The notes under the pieces are model-generated. The model searched no databases, was not told the origin of the DNA, and saw nothing but the letters and a program-made list of their open reading frames with translations. A stretch of 64,000 bases of DNA from Exophiala sp. HKRS030 (taxonomy: Eukaryota; Ascomycota; Eurotiomycetes; Chaetothyriales; Herpotrichiellaceae). The position numbers were made by a program, and so were the translations under genes. How positions within the stretch are numbered: the stretch's first letter is position 1; every line of letters begins with the position of its first letter. This document shows, one piece after another, positions 33,664 to 45,164 of this stretch. Where the stretch lies: positions 2,529,696-2,593,695 of the forward strand of contig JAHWDD010000010.1 of assembly GCA_023897205.1 (NCBI GenBank). Direction: 5' to 3'.

Positions 33664-36010
33664 ATGTCGTCTGCATCTCCCTCTTCGCCGCCACTGAGTG
33701 AAGGATATGGATATGGAATCCTTGTCGGCCTCGGCATTGTCTTTGCGCTTTTTATGATTGTGTCCACTTGGGCATTGAAGCGCTACCACGGTGAAGTCCA
33801 GACGTCTGAGTCGTTCAACACTGCTGGAAGAACAGTGAAGTCAGGTCTTGTGGCTAGTGCGGTAGTTTCGAGTTGGACGTAAGTGCACACAGTCAGCGGA
33901 TAGTCATGGACGTATATGTTGACTCCTCAATCATCCAGATGGGCTGCGACATTATTGCAATCTTCAGGTGTGGCATACAACTACGGAATCTCCGGGCCTT
34001 TTTGGTACGCTTCTGGAGCTACGGTGCAAATCATTCTTTTTGCCACCCTCGCAATTGAGTAGGTGGTGTTTGTCCTTCCCTTGAGGACATGAAGCTGAAA
34101 TGTTCCAATAGGCTCAAGCGACGCGCACCCAACGCACACACCTTCCTCGAAGCCGTCCGTGCAAGATATGGAAAGGCGACACATCTGGTATTCCTGACTT
34201 TCGGTCTAATGACGAATATTCTAGTCACAGCTATGTTGGTCACTGGTGGCAGGTAAGCTGCGGTCTCCTCACTTAATTCTTTATGTATGCTAACTTCAAA
34301 GCGCCGTGACCGAATCGCTGACTGGAGTTCCTACCGCTGCTGGATGCTTCTTGATCCCGTTTGGCGTAGTCCTCTACACAATATTTGGGGGTCTTAAAGC
34401 AACTCTGCTCAGTGATTATACGCATGGACTTGTGGTTCTCATCATTATCATGATTTTCAGCTTCTCAGCTTATGCAACTAATGCAGAACTGGGATCCCCT
34501 GGGAGGGTCTGGGAGCTTCTACGCGAAGCTGCTGAACGTCATCCTGTGGATGGGAACCGTGAGGGAAGTTATCTCACCATGCAGAGCAGAGGAGGGGCTA
34601 TCTTCTTCGTCATCAACATTGTGGGAAACTTTGGTAAGGCTCCCTACAACTGCTTGAAATACATTTCAATTGACAATTTTAGGGACCGTGTTCCTCGATA
34701 ATGGCTACTATAACAAAGCTATTGCGGCGTCACCAGTCGATGCCTTACCAGGTTATATCATGGGAGGTAGGTTTCAAATCTCAACAGCGCCAAGATAGTT
34801 CGAATATTGACATTACAGGTCTCTCATGGTTTGCTATTCCCTGGCTATGCGCAACAACTATGGGGATCACAGCTCTGGCACTTGAGAACTCACCGTCATT
34901 TCCCACGTATCCTGAACGAATTCCCCCGTCTGAAGTGAGTGCTGGACTAGTATTACCTTACGCAGCAAGGGCTCTATTGGGCGAAGGCGGCGCCATCGCG
35001 TCATTCCTCCTAGTCTTCTTCGCTGTTACTTCTGCTTATTCATCGGAACTTATCGCGGTATCATCAATCTTCACTTACGACATCTACCAAACATATATCA
35101 ACCCGAACGCCAGTGGAAAGTTCCTTATTCGAATGTCACACTTAAGCTGTATTGGCTATGCCCTGATAATGGCTGCATTCGGCACGGGGCTGTACTATGC
35201 AGGAATTGGCATGGGCTACCTCTACGTAATGATGGGCGTCATAATATCCTCTGCCGTTATCCCAGCGACTCTGACATTGATATGGAAGGATCAGAATTGG
35301 ATCGCAGCAGCTTTCTCACCCGTCTTGGGTCTTATTTGCTCACTGACAGCATGGCTTGTGACTGCTAGCCGCGAATGCGGCGGCCTCACAGTTGCATGTA
35401 CTGGGAGCAATAATCCTATGCTTGCGGGGAACGTTACTGCATTGCTGAGTCCACTGGTATTTGTGCCCATACTCACATATGGATTTGGCAGACAAAATTA
35501 TGATTGGCTTTCGATGAAGCAGATCAGACGGGGTGATGACACCGAGATAATTCGTCGCGCCAGTATGGAGCCGGATCAAGTTCACGAGGCTCACGACTAC
35601 ACAGACGATGCGAAAGAGCAAGCTCATCTGAATCGTGCTGCGAAGATTGCCAGAGTCATGACAGTATTGATGACTTTCGCCTTCCTTGTCCTGTGGCCAA
35701 TGCCATTGTATGGTACAGGCTACATCTTCAGCAGGTCGTTCTTCACAGGTACGTGGTTCCCGCACTCAACTCACGGCGAAACTAACAAAACGCAGGATGG
35801 ATTGTTGTCGGATTTATCTGGATATTCTGCACCACAATATGTGTGGGCGTATTCCCATTGTGGCAGTCGCGGAAGTCTCTCGTACACATCACCAAAGCCA
35901 TGTTTCTGGACTTGACAGGGAGAAAGCCTAACACAATCCAGGGAACTGCGCAAGGCACTCGCTCTGATGAGATTCTAGATGAAGGGGTCTCTGTCGCAAA
36001 GACAGGCTGA
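33664..36010 (+). CDS. DUR3: DUR3-type urea active transporter (sodium:solute symporter family), 678 aa
   Basis: Seven exons: 33664-33878, 33939-34058, 34112-34252, 34302-34633, 34683-34766, 34819-35748 and 35796-36010, all with short introns (47-60 nt) and matched phases. About 14-15 membrane helices are visible. Family marks are [81 protein letters not shown] and ITALALE. It is a plasma-membrane proton-coupled urea transporter, in fungi usually induced under poor nitrogen and also able to carry polyamines. It has no frame break despite six introns. The molybdoenzyme upstream and the A-T-R gene downstream are adjacent. Confidence 0.93.
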
Positions 36011-36271
36011 GAAACTCCAGTCGTTATCCCTCCTGCATAGCTTTGTGCGAAAACTACGTAGAATAGTTGACATCCAGGCATCTGATAGTCTACAAATGTG
36101 AGGGAAAATTACACAGCAGCTAGGAGTGTGGATGATCATGCAAAGACTGTTCACTACACGACCTTAATTTCCCTTTCAGAGCTTTCGGAAGTAATGAACC
36201 ATGACAAACGTCTATATTATAGCCTGCCCACCGAGATAGAGAATGCTATTCAATTTCGAACAGATCAACCC
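36011..36271. other. Convergent spacer
   Basis: Only 261 bp separate the DUR3 stop and the A-T-R gene stop; it probably holds the two 3' ends. Confidence 0.5.
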
Positions 36272-39200
36272 TCAGCGGCCTAAGAGCTTGACAATATCAT
36301 CCACCAAGCTTTCCGGCGAAGCGCCTTCAGAGTCTATGGGTATAACATCAACCTCGTCCACTGACGGCGGTTCAATTATCGCAAGTTGGCTTTCGACCAT
36401 ATTGCTCTTCATATAGTGACCTTTTCTTGAATCTACACGCTTGAGCAACTCTTCCTCACTTGCTTCAAGCATGACGAATGTTGTCTCAATCGATCCATCA
36501 CTCAGCAGACGTCTCAACCCATCGCGATGTTCCCGCTTCAGCGCTGAACAAGTAAGCACAACATTTCCTGTAGAATCTGCTTTGACATCTTGTGCCAGTA
36601 TCTGGGAAGCCCTGATCCGTTCGAGCACGTGAACCCGAAGCCTAGAGAGCCATATCTCGCGATCCAGCGGAGATAGGGGCTGTCCAGTACCCATTTTGGT
36701 CACTGCGATTGCGTCGTGAACTGCATCCCCCTCTATCGAAAGGCAAGGAAGACGGTCTGCGAGGAGGGACGCCACTGTTGTTTTGCCGCATCCACAAGGT
36801 CCTGACAGCACAATCAACCGTGTGGCCGCTGTAACTTTCCTCGGATTCCACGAAGTGGAGCGGAATTGTCGCACAAACTTGGTGACAAGTTCCTGCGTAA
36901 GTTGAGGCCGAGCAGCAAGAGCAGGGGAGATCACCTCTGTTCCTGATGTTTCGTATGGAAGAGCCCGTCTTTTTGTCATGTCGTTGTCGTACTTGTTGGC
37001 AAAGAACTCCAGAAGTTTGAATGTGGGATTTTTAGTCAGATCCGAATCGGAGTTTCGCAGGCGCTGTACCCACTCGCGCTGGCCCAATTCCTCGAATTCC
37101 AGACCACAGGCTCTCAACTTCGGTAGAAGATCTTGAGTCCAGTGGAAAGTCAATGGATTAACGATATTGAAGACAGTTTGGGGTGTGGACTTGAGTGAAG
37201 TATCCAGAACTGCAGTTGCAACAGTGTCAACGGACAACCAACGACACCATTCGTCAAGTGCTGGGAGTGCCCCAATCGTGACGGCTGCTTGGAGCATCAG
37301 AGGGATAGCTTCAGTGTCGTTCCATATGCCATGAACAGTGTCTGCCACAATCTGTCCGACACGAAGCACGCGAGCTTGCATCCCCGTTTGAGTTGCAGCT
37401 CGAACAACCAGATTTTCGGTCACCAGTTTCGATTGCGCATAACCCATCCCCTGAGCGTAGCTATAGTCGGCTGGTAATGCCTCGGGAACAGTCTCATTGG
37501 AAGGCGTACTTGCTACCGTACTAACAGAAGAACAAAAGTTAAACGATGCCGGGATGGATTGCACAGCATTCAGGCACAGAACCATGAGGTTCCTTGCCCC
37601 AGCTATACAATCGGCCTCGAAGCTGCTCAGCTGCTTGTTGAAATTGACCGACCACGCGCAATGAATCACCGAAACCATGTCTTGTGTCAAACGGTGATAA
37701 ACCTCTTCTTGGAGACCAAGGTCTTGTTTCGAGAAGTCCGAAGAGTATGCAATAATCTTGCGTCTCGACTCGAGTGGCAGCGAGTGAAGTATTGCCCGGT
37801 CTTTGAGGGACCTGAAGACTCGACGTTTTGCTTCTTGCTCAGACTGAGCGCGAACCAAGCAGCAGATCTCCGTCACATCATCCCTAGCGGCAAGTTGAGC
37901 GACGACATGTGCGCCGAGAGACCCTGTAGCACCTGTAACAACTATGCTAATATTCTTGGACCGCCGATCTTGAGGAATGTGTTGTGGAAAGTCGCTGTAC
38001 TTAGCCACCAGATCTGCCATCTCTTGTCCAATGTCTCGAACCGATGCTGTGGTGCCCACTCGTACCGCCGTGATCGCGTCCGCCAATTGGGACACCGTTG
38101 GATTTTCGAACACGAAGTTTTGTGATAAAGAGCGGCCATTCAGTTGGATTTCCGAAAGAATGGTTCCTCTCAGGCGTGTGGATTGCAAGGAATCTACACC
38201 GAGGGAGAATAGATCGGTGTCTTCATCGATCTCATCTTCGTCAAATCCCGGAACCAGGCGTAATACCTCAGCCATAAGATACTCGCGTAATTCCTTGCCA
38301 GAAATTTCAAGTGTGCCCTTCGACGTCGCTTCTAGGCTCTCATAGAAATGTTCGATTTCTGTAGAGAATGCTTTGTAAAACCCGTGACGAATCAAGGTAC
38401 CTTTGTCAGTCTGTGGGTAGATGGTGTTGGAAGGAAGGACGAGAACGCTATCAAGTGAAAGCTGTGCATAAGCTGGAGAATTGCGGTTTTCGGCTTCGAT
38501 CGTAGACCAGATGTGAGATTTCAGATCTTCCTCCGACATCGAGGAAGCAGCCTCTGATGCAATGACCATCATACCAAGCCTGGCCTTCCCTGCGCCGAAA
38601 ACGACGACATCCTTGACCAATTTATGCTGCCTAACGGCCCCTTCCATAGCCAGCGGAATGGCTTTCTCGCCATTGACAAGAACAATAGTGTCATCAAGAC
38701 GACCGCCGTATTTCCAGGCACCAGAGATCGAGGGATGTGGTGTGAACAGATCCTTTGTAGCATAAGCCCCATCGTCACGATTTGTGGCCACCTTTGATGG
38801 CCAGCCATCTAATATAACCAATTCGAAAAGATTGCCTCCCCGATCTTCAAATCTTGCAAATGGTTCGAGTGGCTTCTCGACTCGTAAATAGTTCCATGCT
38901 TTGTCACCTCGCGGGCGAAACGAAGTCATGAGCTGGCCGGTTTCAGTCGTTCCATAGTGGCTAATCAGATTTACCCCGTTGTCAACCAGCAAATTTCCCA
39001 AACCATCGGGACATGCTGAGCCTCCAAACATGACGAGTTTCATAGATGCGAGCATCTCAAGCCCATCTTTGCTCTCACTGAGTAGTTTGAGCGCATATGG
39101 AACACCATAAAAGATCTCAAAGCGGTGCCGGCGCATTATGCTCAGTAGGTTCGGGCTTGTCAATGGCAAAGCAGCATTGTACATGTAAATCTTCTTGTTC

Positions 39201-39973
39201 GCAGTTATGCCGCGGAACACGCTGCTCAAGCCATGCGAATGGAACAAGGGAAGAGTGATAAAGCCCTCCATGCCCATGTTGGACTCATAGTTCCGCAAAG
39301 CCGCCCGGTGTGTTTGGCGGATGGGCTTTGGTAGACCTGTTGAGCCCGAAGAGTGAATGATCCATGATATCTTTTTTGACTCCTGTTCAGCATTCAATCG
39401 CTGAGTCGTGCTGAAGGTTGAATTTGTCTCCAGATCAAAGGAAGAACGCTCTAGTATTGGTAGATGGCAGACACTGGGAATGAATTTCTGAATACTTGTG
39501 ATCGTTTTCTGAAATGACGAGTTAATCACTACATGTGAACAACTCGTTGCATTTAAGAGTGAAAGGTATGCTTCTTCTGATATGCGTGTTGATAAGAACA
39601 GTACCGTGAAGCCAAGCCTGCTCAGGGCTAAAACTGTGATTAGGTATTCCAGAGTCGAGTGTCCGAGGATGGCCACTACTGTTTCTGCTTGTTCAGAGAA
39701 CTCTCTGAGTGGCAGTTTGTCCGCATAAAAAAGAGCTCCGGCATCTGCAAATCTATTCAATTGCTCATATGTATATTCAACATATTCTATCCCATGGGAA
39801 GGATAGCCAAGAATTGGATGGTGTGGTGCTTGAATGGCTCGTTGTGTTATTAACTCTGATATTGTTCTGGGTGTGAGAGGAGGTGATCCTGGAGGCGTCG
39901 ACAAGCCTGTGTCGTTCATGTTTGAGACCTTATTCACAGTAGGCGTGGCCATCGTTGAGCTTATGACAGCCAT
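36272..39973 (-). CDS. NRPS-like A-T-R carboxylate reductase fused to a gluconokinase-like kinase, 1233 aa
   Basis: One intronless frame with four domains. Adenylation (about residues 35-545): IHSSGSTGLPKP (A3, 206-217), YGTTETG (A5, 340-346), YGGRLDD, and TDKGTLIR with the catalytic Lys524. Thiolation (about 560-635): LGVDSLQ with the phosphopantetheine Ser595. Thioester reductase (about 675-1000): TGATGSLG (680-687) and the short-chain catalytic pair Tyr845/Lys849 in GYAQSK. The last 181 residues (1053-1233, 36817-36275) form a P-loop kinase with the full gluconokinase pattern: GPCGCGKT (1058-1065), IEGDAVHD, KMGTGQPLSPLDREIWL, TCSALKREHRD and RKGHYMKSNMVESQLAIIEPP. A-T-R proteins activate a carboxylic acid and release it as an aldehyde or alcohol using NADPH. 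The kinase should phosphorylate a small hydroxylated substrate. The substrate is unknown. It is divergent from a Zn2Cys6 regulator. Confidence 0.92.
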   Translation of the reverse strand: MAVISSTMATPTVNKVSNMNDTGLSTPPGSPPLTPRTISELITQRAIQAPHHPILGYPSHGIEYVEYTYEQLNRFADAGALFYADKLPLREFSEQAETVVAILGHSTLEYLITVLALSRLGFTVLFLSTRISEEAYLSLLNATSCSHVVINSSFQKTITSIQKFIPSVCHLPILERSSFDLETNSTFSTTQRLNAEQESKKISWIIHSSGSTGLPKPIRQTHRAALRNYESNMGMEGFITLPLFHSHGLSSVFRGITANKKIYMYNAALPLTSPNLLSIMRRHRFEIFYGVPYALKLLSESKDGLEMLASMKLVMFGGSACPDGLGNLLVDNGVNLISHYGTTETGQLMTSFRPRGDKAWNYLRVEKPLEPFARFEDRGGNLFELVILDGWPSKVATNRDDGAYATKDLFTPHPSISGAWKYGGRLDDTIVLVNGEKAIPLAMEGAVRQHKLVKDVVVFGAGKARLGMMVIASEAASSMSEEDLKSHIWSTIEAENRNSPAYAQLSLDSVLVLPSNTIYPQTDKGTLIRHGFYKAFSTEIEHFYESLEATSKGTLEISGKELREYLMAEVLRLVPGFDEDEIDEDTDLFSLGVDSLQSTRLRGTILSEIQLNGRSLSQNFVFENPTVSQLADAITAVRVGTTASVRDIGQEMADLVAKYSDFPQHIPQDRRSKNISIVVTGATGSLGAHVVAQLAARDDVTEICCLVRAQSEQEAKRRVFRSLKDRAILHSLPLESRRKIIAYSSDFSKQDLGLQEEVYHRLTQDMVSVIHCAWSVNFNKQLSSFEADCIAGARNLMVLCLNAVQSIPASFNFCSSVSTVASTPSNETVPEALPADYSYAQGMGYAQSKLVTENLVVRAATQTGMQARVLRVGQIVADTVHGIWNDTEAIPLMLQAAVTIGALPALDEWCRWLSVDTVATAVLDTSLKSTPQTVFNIVNPLTFHWTQDLLPKLRACGLEFEELGQREWVQRLRNSDSDLTKNPTFKLLEFFANKYDNDMTKRRALPYETSGTEVISPALAARPQLTQELVTKFVRQFRSTSWNPRKVTAATRLIVLSGPCGCGKTTVASLLADRLPCLSIEGDAVHDAIAVTKMGTGQPLSPLDREIWLSRLRVHVLERIRASQILAQDVKADSTGNVVLTCSALKREHRDGLRRLLSDGSIETTFVMLEASEEELLKRVDSRKGHYMKSNMVESQLAIIEPPSVDEVDVIPIDSEGASPESLVDDIVKLLGR

Positions 39974-40447
39974 CTTGACAGCAAGAGATGTGGAATACCA
40001 GTGCTATCTTTGTTAGGGTCGAAAGTGTCTCTGGTCGCTCATGACTTGAAAAACAGCGATCAGTCCCTGGAAGCGCCATTTTTCAGCTATATGTTCATTC
40101 GCAGGATGTACTTCCGGAAGTGCCTGGCTCGGAGCACAGCATGGCTCTCGAAGATCAGTCATGCCGTCGGAACAGTGGCCGCTTTTTCAGTATGACTGGT
40201 TACTCCAATAGGAGCTTGTGTCCTTCCGACGGCCCATGTTTTTCGGCCCCAACACTTGGGGCTAATAAGAAATGCGGGGAACGAGGTGTTTAGCCCAGTT
40301 CCTGTTCATCTTTTAACGGCAAAGCTTTCGTCTAGCACACAAGTATTGCGAGCGCGTATCAGCATTGTCCGAAGCACGAACTTCACGCCTCATGGAGCCG
40401 CCCGCCACCGATCTTTCTCTGCATATATGGCCTGAACCGGAAAGGAG
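39974..40447. promoter_or_regulatory. Bidirectional promoter between A-T-R-kinase and Zn2Cys6 regulator
   Basis: 474 bp separate the two start codons. A CCAAT box lies at 40205-40209 and an AT-rich ATATAT element near 40433-40438. Divergent pairing of a biosynthetic gene and a Zn2Cys6 factor is typical of pathway-specific control, but no palindromic CGG pair was clear to me. Confidence 0.5.
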
Positions 40448-42847
40448 ATGATCATGACGAGTCAAGCTGGCGCGGATGACCCAGGGGTACCAAAGAAGAG
40501 GAAACTGAGGCATCCGCGGGTGACACGAGCTTGTCTGTTCTGCAAGAAGTGAGTGACGAGTGGAGTTTCCTTCCTGTTGACCTCTCCTTGAACACATTTC
40601 AACGCACTCGTGCGAACTGGCTGTGGACCACACCTCCTCCCTCTACGCTTACATGATAATCGTTGTACTTCGCACTCAAAATAGCGTCGAAAATCCGAGC
40701 CTCCAATATTCCTAGGACCACTGCTGATCAGTTCCAGACGAAAAGCAAGATGTAGTGGGACACTTCCCTGCGATACTTGCACGAGGGAGGAGGCCCAATG
40801 TGACTATGGCCTCGGGAGAATGCCGCCGATTACGATAATTGACTCGTCTCCAGCCCGGAGTTCTACCGCGCCTGCCTTGAGCGCGACCACCCTGTTACAG
40901 GACAGAAGGAGCGATGATCCTTCTCCAGCGCACTTTGAGGTTCCGCCGCTCTCAGATGTGCCAGAAGACAACATCCAGATTGAAGCTCACGTCGACTCAC
41001 GGCGTGGATCAATAGAACCTCCACAGACTTTTGTCGAAGGACGACATGTCGGGCCTACTGCTGGAGTTTCATTCCTCTACTGGAGTCGGCACGATGTAGC
41101 CGGTGGACCGTCCATGCCTCATAGCGAGGCCGGAGATGCTTCACACAACTCAGTGCCATTGATGACGTACGGGGATCTACCGTACGATCCCGTTTCTTCT
41201 GATGGCCTGGAAGCACTAACAGCTCACTCTGTCAACACTCTCTTAGAAAAATACTTTCGCTTTGCCACCCCGACCTACCGATTTATGCACCAGGCTACCT
41301 TGGAGCAATGGGCAAAATTATACGTCGATGGGAGGCGACAGCCTGCTCCGCAAGAAGCTTGTGTGCTGTTGGCTTGTGCTCAATCGCTTCTTTACACGAA
41401 ATCAGGTAACAGGTATAGCAAGGATGGAGATGAAGATGTGAAAACAAGCAAGAAGCTTTCCGAAAAGGCCAAGGCCTTGCTTGATCGTGAAACGGGCTAT
41501 CCTTCGATTTCGAGTGTGCAAGCTCGACTCGCACTGTGTTTACTCCTGTTGGGAACCTTCCGAATGAACGAGTGCCGATTTGCTTTCAGTTTCACTGCCA
41601 CCCTTGTTACTTCACTCGGACTTCACAGGCGGCAATCCAGCTCTGCTTCACACCTTACGCTTTTGGAAAGAGAGACGCGTCGAAGGACTTTTTGGTGCGT
41701 CTATGTCCTAGATGGCTATCTTGGTGTCATGCTCGGCCGCCCAAGACTATTTCGTGATGAAGATATAGATCAACCATATCCTCAGAACATAAGTGACTCC
41801 GACCTGCTGTCGTCAGATTCTTTAGATGTGGTCGACTTACCCTTACATGGTAATCTGGAAGCATTCATCGGTCATATTGGCCTTGCAAAACTGATGGGAG
41901 AAAACAATGATCTCCTTTATCCCTTGTATTGCTTGACGGAGGATGTCATATTGCAGCGAACAAACCATATGCTTGATAGGCTTGACAAATGGACAAAAGA
42001 CCTGCCCGATTTCCTAAAGCCACGTGAAAAAACACTTACTGGATCAAGGACTTTTGAGCGGCAAAATACAGTTCTCAAACTTGGACACGCTCATATGCGT
42101 ATACTTGCCACGAGGAGGTGCTTGCTTGCAGATTTTAGCCGACTTGGGAAGCCAACGCCAAATCGAACACTCGACACTTCTTCACTACGCCCAATACAGG
42201 AATGCTTTCACTACATTGTAACCATTATTGATACGGTGTCTTCATTGATCCAAGGAGACTCCCTTCATCAATCTTTCTGGTTTGTTCAGTATATTGCTAT
42301 TGTCGCAATATCGACTCTGTATGTGTTCCAAGTCCAGGGAGGAAGCCGTGGACTTCCCGCCAGCATTGATGTTGCGAATACCCTGCAAAAAGCAAAAGAG
42401 TGCCAGAAGTATCTCGCAACTTTGGCACCTGAAGGTAGTCAGGCAAAGAGACATTATCAATTACTCGACCGCTTGAAAAGAAAAGCTGAAAATCACCGTG
42501 GACAGACTCGAAGTCGTCGGCCAGCTACGTCCATGGAAGGCGATATAAGGCCCCAAGAACCGAAGCTGTCCGCAAGTGCAGACTTGACGGCTCACTCTAG
42601 CATGAGTTTGCCAGCCACAACACGGACTCCAGATGCGGGATACTCTAGCGTGACCACTTTGAACAATCAAATGCAAGGCATATCACCTGACAGTGTGAAC
42701 CAGGAACCGGCTTACTTGAGCGCCGAGTTTACACCAGTGTCCGAACTCGACTACGACTTCCAGTCCGCATTCAACCTGGGCTGGGAAAGCCTCGATACGA
42801 TCGGCTTCTTGTCTAACGATGGCGGATACCATTTCCAGGAGAATTGA
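40448..42847 (+). CDS. Zn2Cys6 transcription factor, possible pathway regulator, 736 aa
   Basis: Exons 40448-40548 and 40738-42847; the 189-nt intron splits the zinc cluster. After splicing the cluster reads ACLFCKKRKARC followed by SGTLPCDTCTREEAQC, the normal six cysteines. The fungal_trans domain (PF04082) covers roughly residues 160-500, with NTLLEKYFRFATPTYRFMH near its start and RETRRRTFWCVYVLDGYLGV. The C-terminal part is Ser/Gln/Pro-rich and ends in an acidic stretch that may be the activation domain. The start could also be the second ATG at 40454. Its divergent position next to the A-T-R-kinase gene, with the AKR downstream, suggests it controls them; this is inference from layout. 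Confidence 0.88.
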
Positions 42848-43389
42848 AGGGCTTTCAAGAAGCAGGGCGGGTGAATTGGCTCGCTTCAGTCCCATGATCG
42901 ACTACTGATCCTCCACAGATGTTGTGCATGCCAATAATGTCAAAAAAACTGTCATTCGCGGTTCAAGTAGATTTAGTCAACTTTCTAGGTAGCACCTTTC
43001 AGAATTTTCAACCTCGGAAGTCTAATACTAGTGATCTGGAGTAAGCGATCATTTCTGTAGATCATTTCCAGTGCCATGTAGGAACGAAAAGGACCCCTAC
43101 ACATGCCTGTGTTGCATGATGTTATGGCGACCGAATCACAGTCTCCAAACTGCCGAAGAATCATCGTCATCGCCAATGTCCGTTTTGCTGATTATTATTT
43201 TTGCCACACGTCCCGGCGGAAGTTAGGGCACTAGAACCACTTGAAATGTTTTGGTCCTGTACGACCATAATACTGAGGCAACTGTTGCATGAAATCCAGC
43301 TTGAGACAGCTTTTCTGAACATACCCTCTCATCATCTTCTTTTCACAACTCGAGATCTTGAGGAACTTACATCTCACAAAAGAACGATA
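42848..43389. other. Intergenic region (0.5 kb), promoter of the AKR gene
   Basis: No gene is seen. In-frame sequence upstream of the AKR start (from 43201) lacks any AKR feature and is probably leader. Confidence 0.5.
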
Positions 43390-44364
43390 ATGGCGCTCAA
43401 TCGTACTTTCACACTTAACACGGGTGCTAAGATTCCCGCTGTTGGCTTTGGGACCTGGCAAGCTGCACCGAGAGAAGTCGAAAAGGCAGTCGAGATTGCG
43501 CTGAAAGCGGGTTACCGTCACCTTGATTGTGCCGCTATCTATCGCAATGAGGCTGAGGTCGGGTCAGGAATCAAAGCGTCGGGTGTAAAGCGAGAAGACA
43601 TCTTCATCACAACAAAACTTTGGAATACGAACCACGATTCGTATGCTGACGCCGAGAAAGCCCTGAACAAGTCTCTTCAGGACCTAGGCTTGGAGTATGT
43701 TGATCTGTATCTGATGCACTGGCCCGTGGCATTCACTCCTGGAGACAAATGGTTTCCGCTCGACGAGCAAGGTGTTTTTAAATTGTCCAATACGCCGTTC
43801 GTGAAGACCTGGCAGTTCATGGAGCAATTGGTGGATACTGGAAAAGTAAAGGCAATCGGAGTCTCAAATTTCAACATTCGACGACTGAAAGAACTTCTTG
43901 AGGTTGCAAAGATTGTTCCGGCTGCAAATCAGATCGAAGCTCATCCATATCTCCAGCAGCAAGAACTATTTGACTTCTGCAAGCAGCATGATATTCTAGT
44001 CGAGGCTTACAGCCCTCTAGGAAACAACCAGACGGGCGAGCCGCGGACTGTCGATGATGCTGAAGTCCATGCAGTTGGAAAAAGCCTTGACATGGACCCT
44101 GGCCAGGTCTTGGTCAGCTGGGGAGTACAACGCGGCACCGTTGTTTTGCCCAAAAGCGTGACCGAGAAGCGCATCATCGGAAACTTCCAGGATAAAGTCT
44201 TGCCAGATGAATCGTTCTCAAGGCTGAATAAACTTGAGCGTCATAAGAGGTTCAACTTTCCTGCTCGGTGGGGTGCTGATATCTTCGATGAGATAGGCGA
44301 GACTCGGGCCAGAGAGATTGCTCAAGAGAGTGCGCAACAAAATTTGAAGAATTTCACCGTGTGA
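43390..44364 (+). CDS. Aldo-keto reductase, intronless, 324 aa
   Basis: I chose the ATG at 43390 because the AKR fold begins there (NRTFTLNTGAKIPAVGFGTW); the longer in-frame extension shows no family similarity. Catalytic residues are in YRHLDCA (Asp), AIYRNE (Tyr), ITTKLW (Lys) and LMHWP (His). IGVSNFNIRRL, NQIEAHPYL, YSPLG and VVLPKSVTEKRI follow as in other AKRs of the aldehyde-reductase group. A PVAFTPGDKWFPLDEQG loop suggests a GCY1/xylose-reductase-like substrate loop. It would reduce aldehydes with NADPH in the cytosol, and the neighbouring A-T-R protein is a possible aldehyde source. It differs from the first AKR of the window in having no introns. Confidence 0.93.
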   Translation: MALNRTFTLNTGAKIPAVGFGTWQAAPREVEKAVEIALKAGYRHLDCAAIYRNEAEVGSGIKASGVKREDIFITTKLWNTNHDSYADAEKALNKSLQDLGLEYVDLYLMHWPVAFTPGDKWFPLDEQGVFKLSNTPFVKTWQFMEQLVDTGKVKAIGVSNFNIRRLKELLEVAKIVPAANQIEAHPYLQQQELFDFCKQHDILVEAYSPLGNNQTGEPRTVDDAEVHAVGKSLDMDPGQVLVSWGVQRGTVVLPKSVTEKRIIGNFQDKVLPDESFSRLNKLERHKRFNFPARWGADIFDEIGETRAREIAQESAQQNLKNFTV

Positions 44365-45164
44365 GTTTGAATGTTCGCATAAATAGATCGGATTGCAGCT
44401 TTGCATAGATAGGATCCTAGAAAAGAGCATAGATAAATCTACTACTACAATTGAAGCATAAATGTGGTATGGGAGCTTATCAGAGTGAGTTGTGTGCGTC
44501 GTTGGGCAGATTGCCGAGCTACGCGGAAGGCCCTGGTTTGTACGTCGTATCTTCAGAGCGAGATTGAAGATTGAAATATATCAGACTAGCCGTAAAACTT
44601 CGCCTTCGGCCTCGGTGTTCCCAGCTAGCTTGTCAGTGGCTGACTAGAAAGCTCGGAATCAAACCAACCGCTCGACATCATTAACACAAAAGGAATACCG
44701 TTGCCGCCGGAAACAGCTTCGTGTCCATCTACCCGGAATTCTTCTGGATCATAAGCCCAGGTCCAAGTACCACTGCGACTGACAAGAGCACAGGAGGAGA
44801 TGACTTGGCTGTGGCCATACCAAGATTCTCCACGCGGGACACCATCAATCGGAACCCAGCATCCTCCGACGGCATGCCAACAACCCTGCATGCAGTCGAA
44901 CGTATGTTGTGGTTTGAGAGAACTCACGATGTTCTGAGGATGCTTCTCCGGCTTTTTCCCTACTCCGCAATACTGAAAATCGGCAGATTTGGGGTTCAGC
45001 GGAGGAATGGCTGCTCATTGTTCAGACGCGCAAATATGTGGTGAACCAGTACGTGTGGCGTATATATCTAGTTGTTTGACTCCCCATGAGATATCTACCA
45101 CTATCCCACGAGCTTCGACTAATTGCACAACTTTGGGTCATCTATTTTGACAGTTGCTATCATA
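44365..45164. other. Intergenic region (0.8 kb)
   Basis: A 100-codon minus-strand frame (44625-44927) shows no known domain and no splice support, so I leave it unassigned. Otherwise the region should be the AKR 3' flank and the transporter promoter. Confidence 0.45.

Noticed and set aside
44625..44927. 100-codon minus-strand frame in the AKR-transporter gap
   Set aside because: It has tryptophan- and cysteine-rich content but no similarity to any known domain, no signal peptide and no splice signals.
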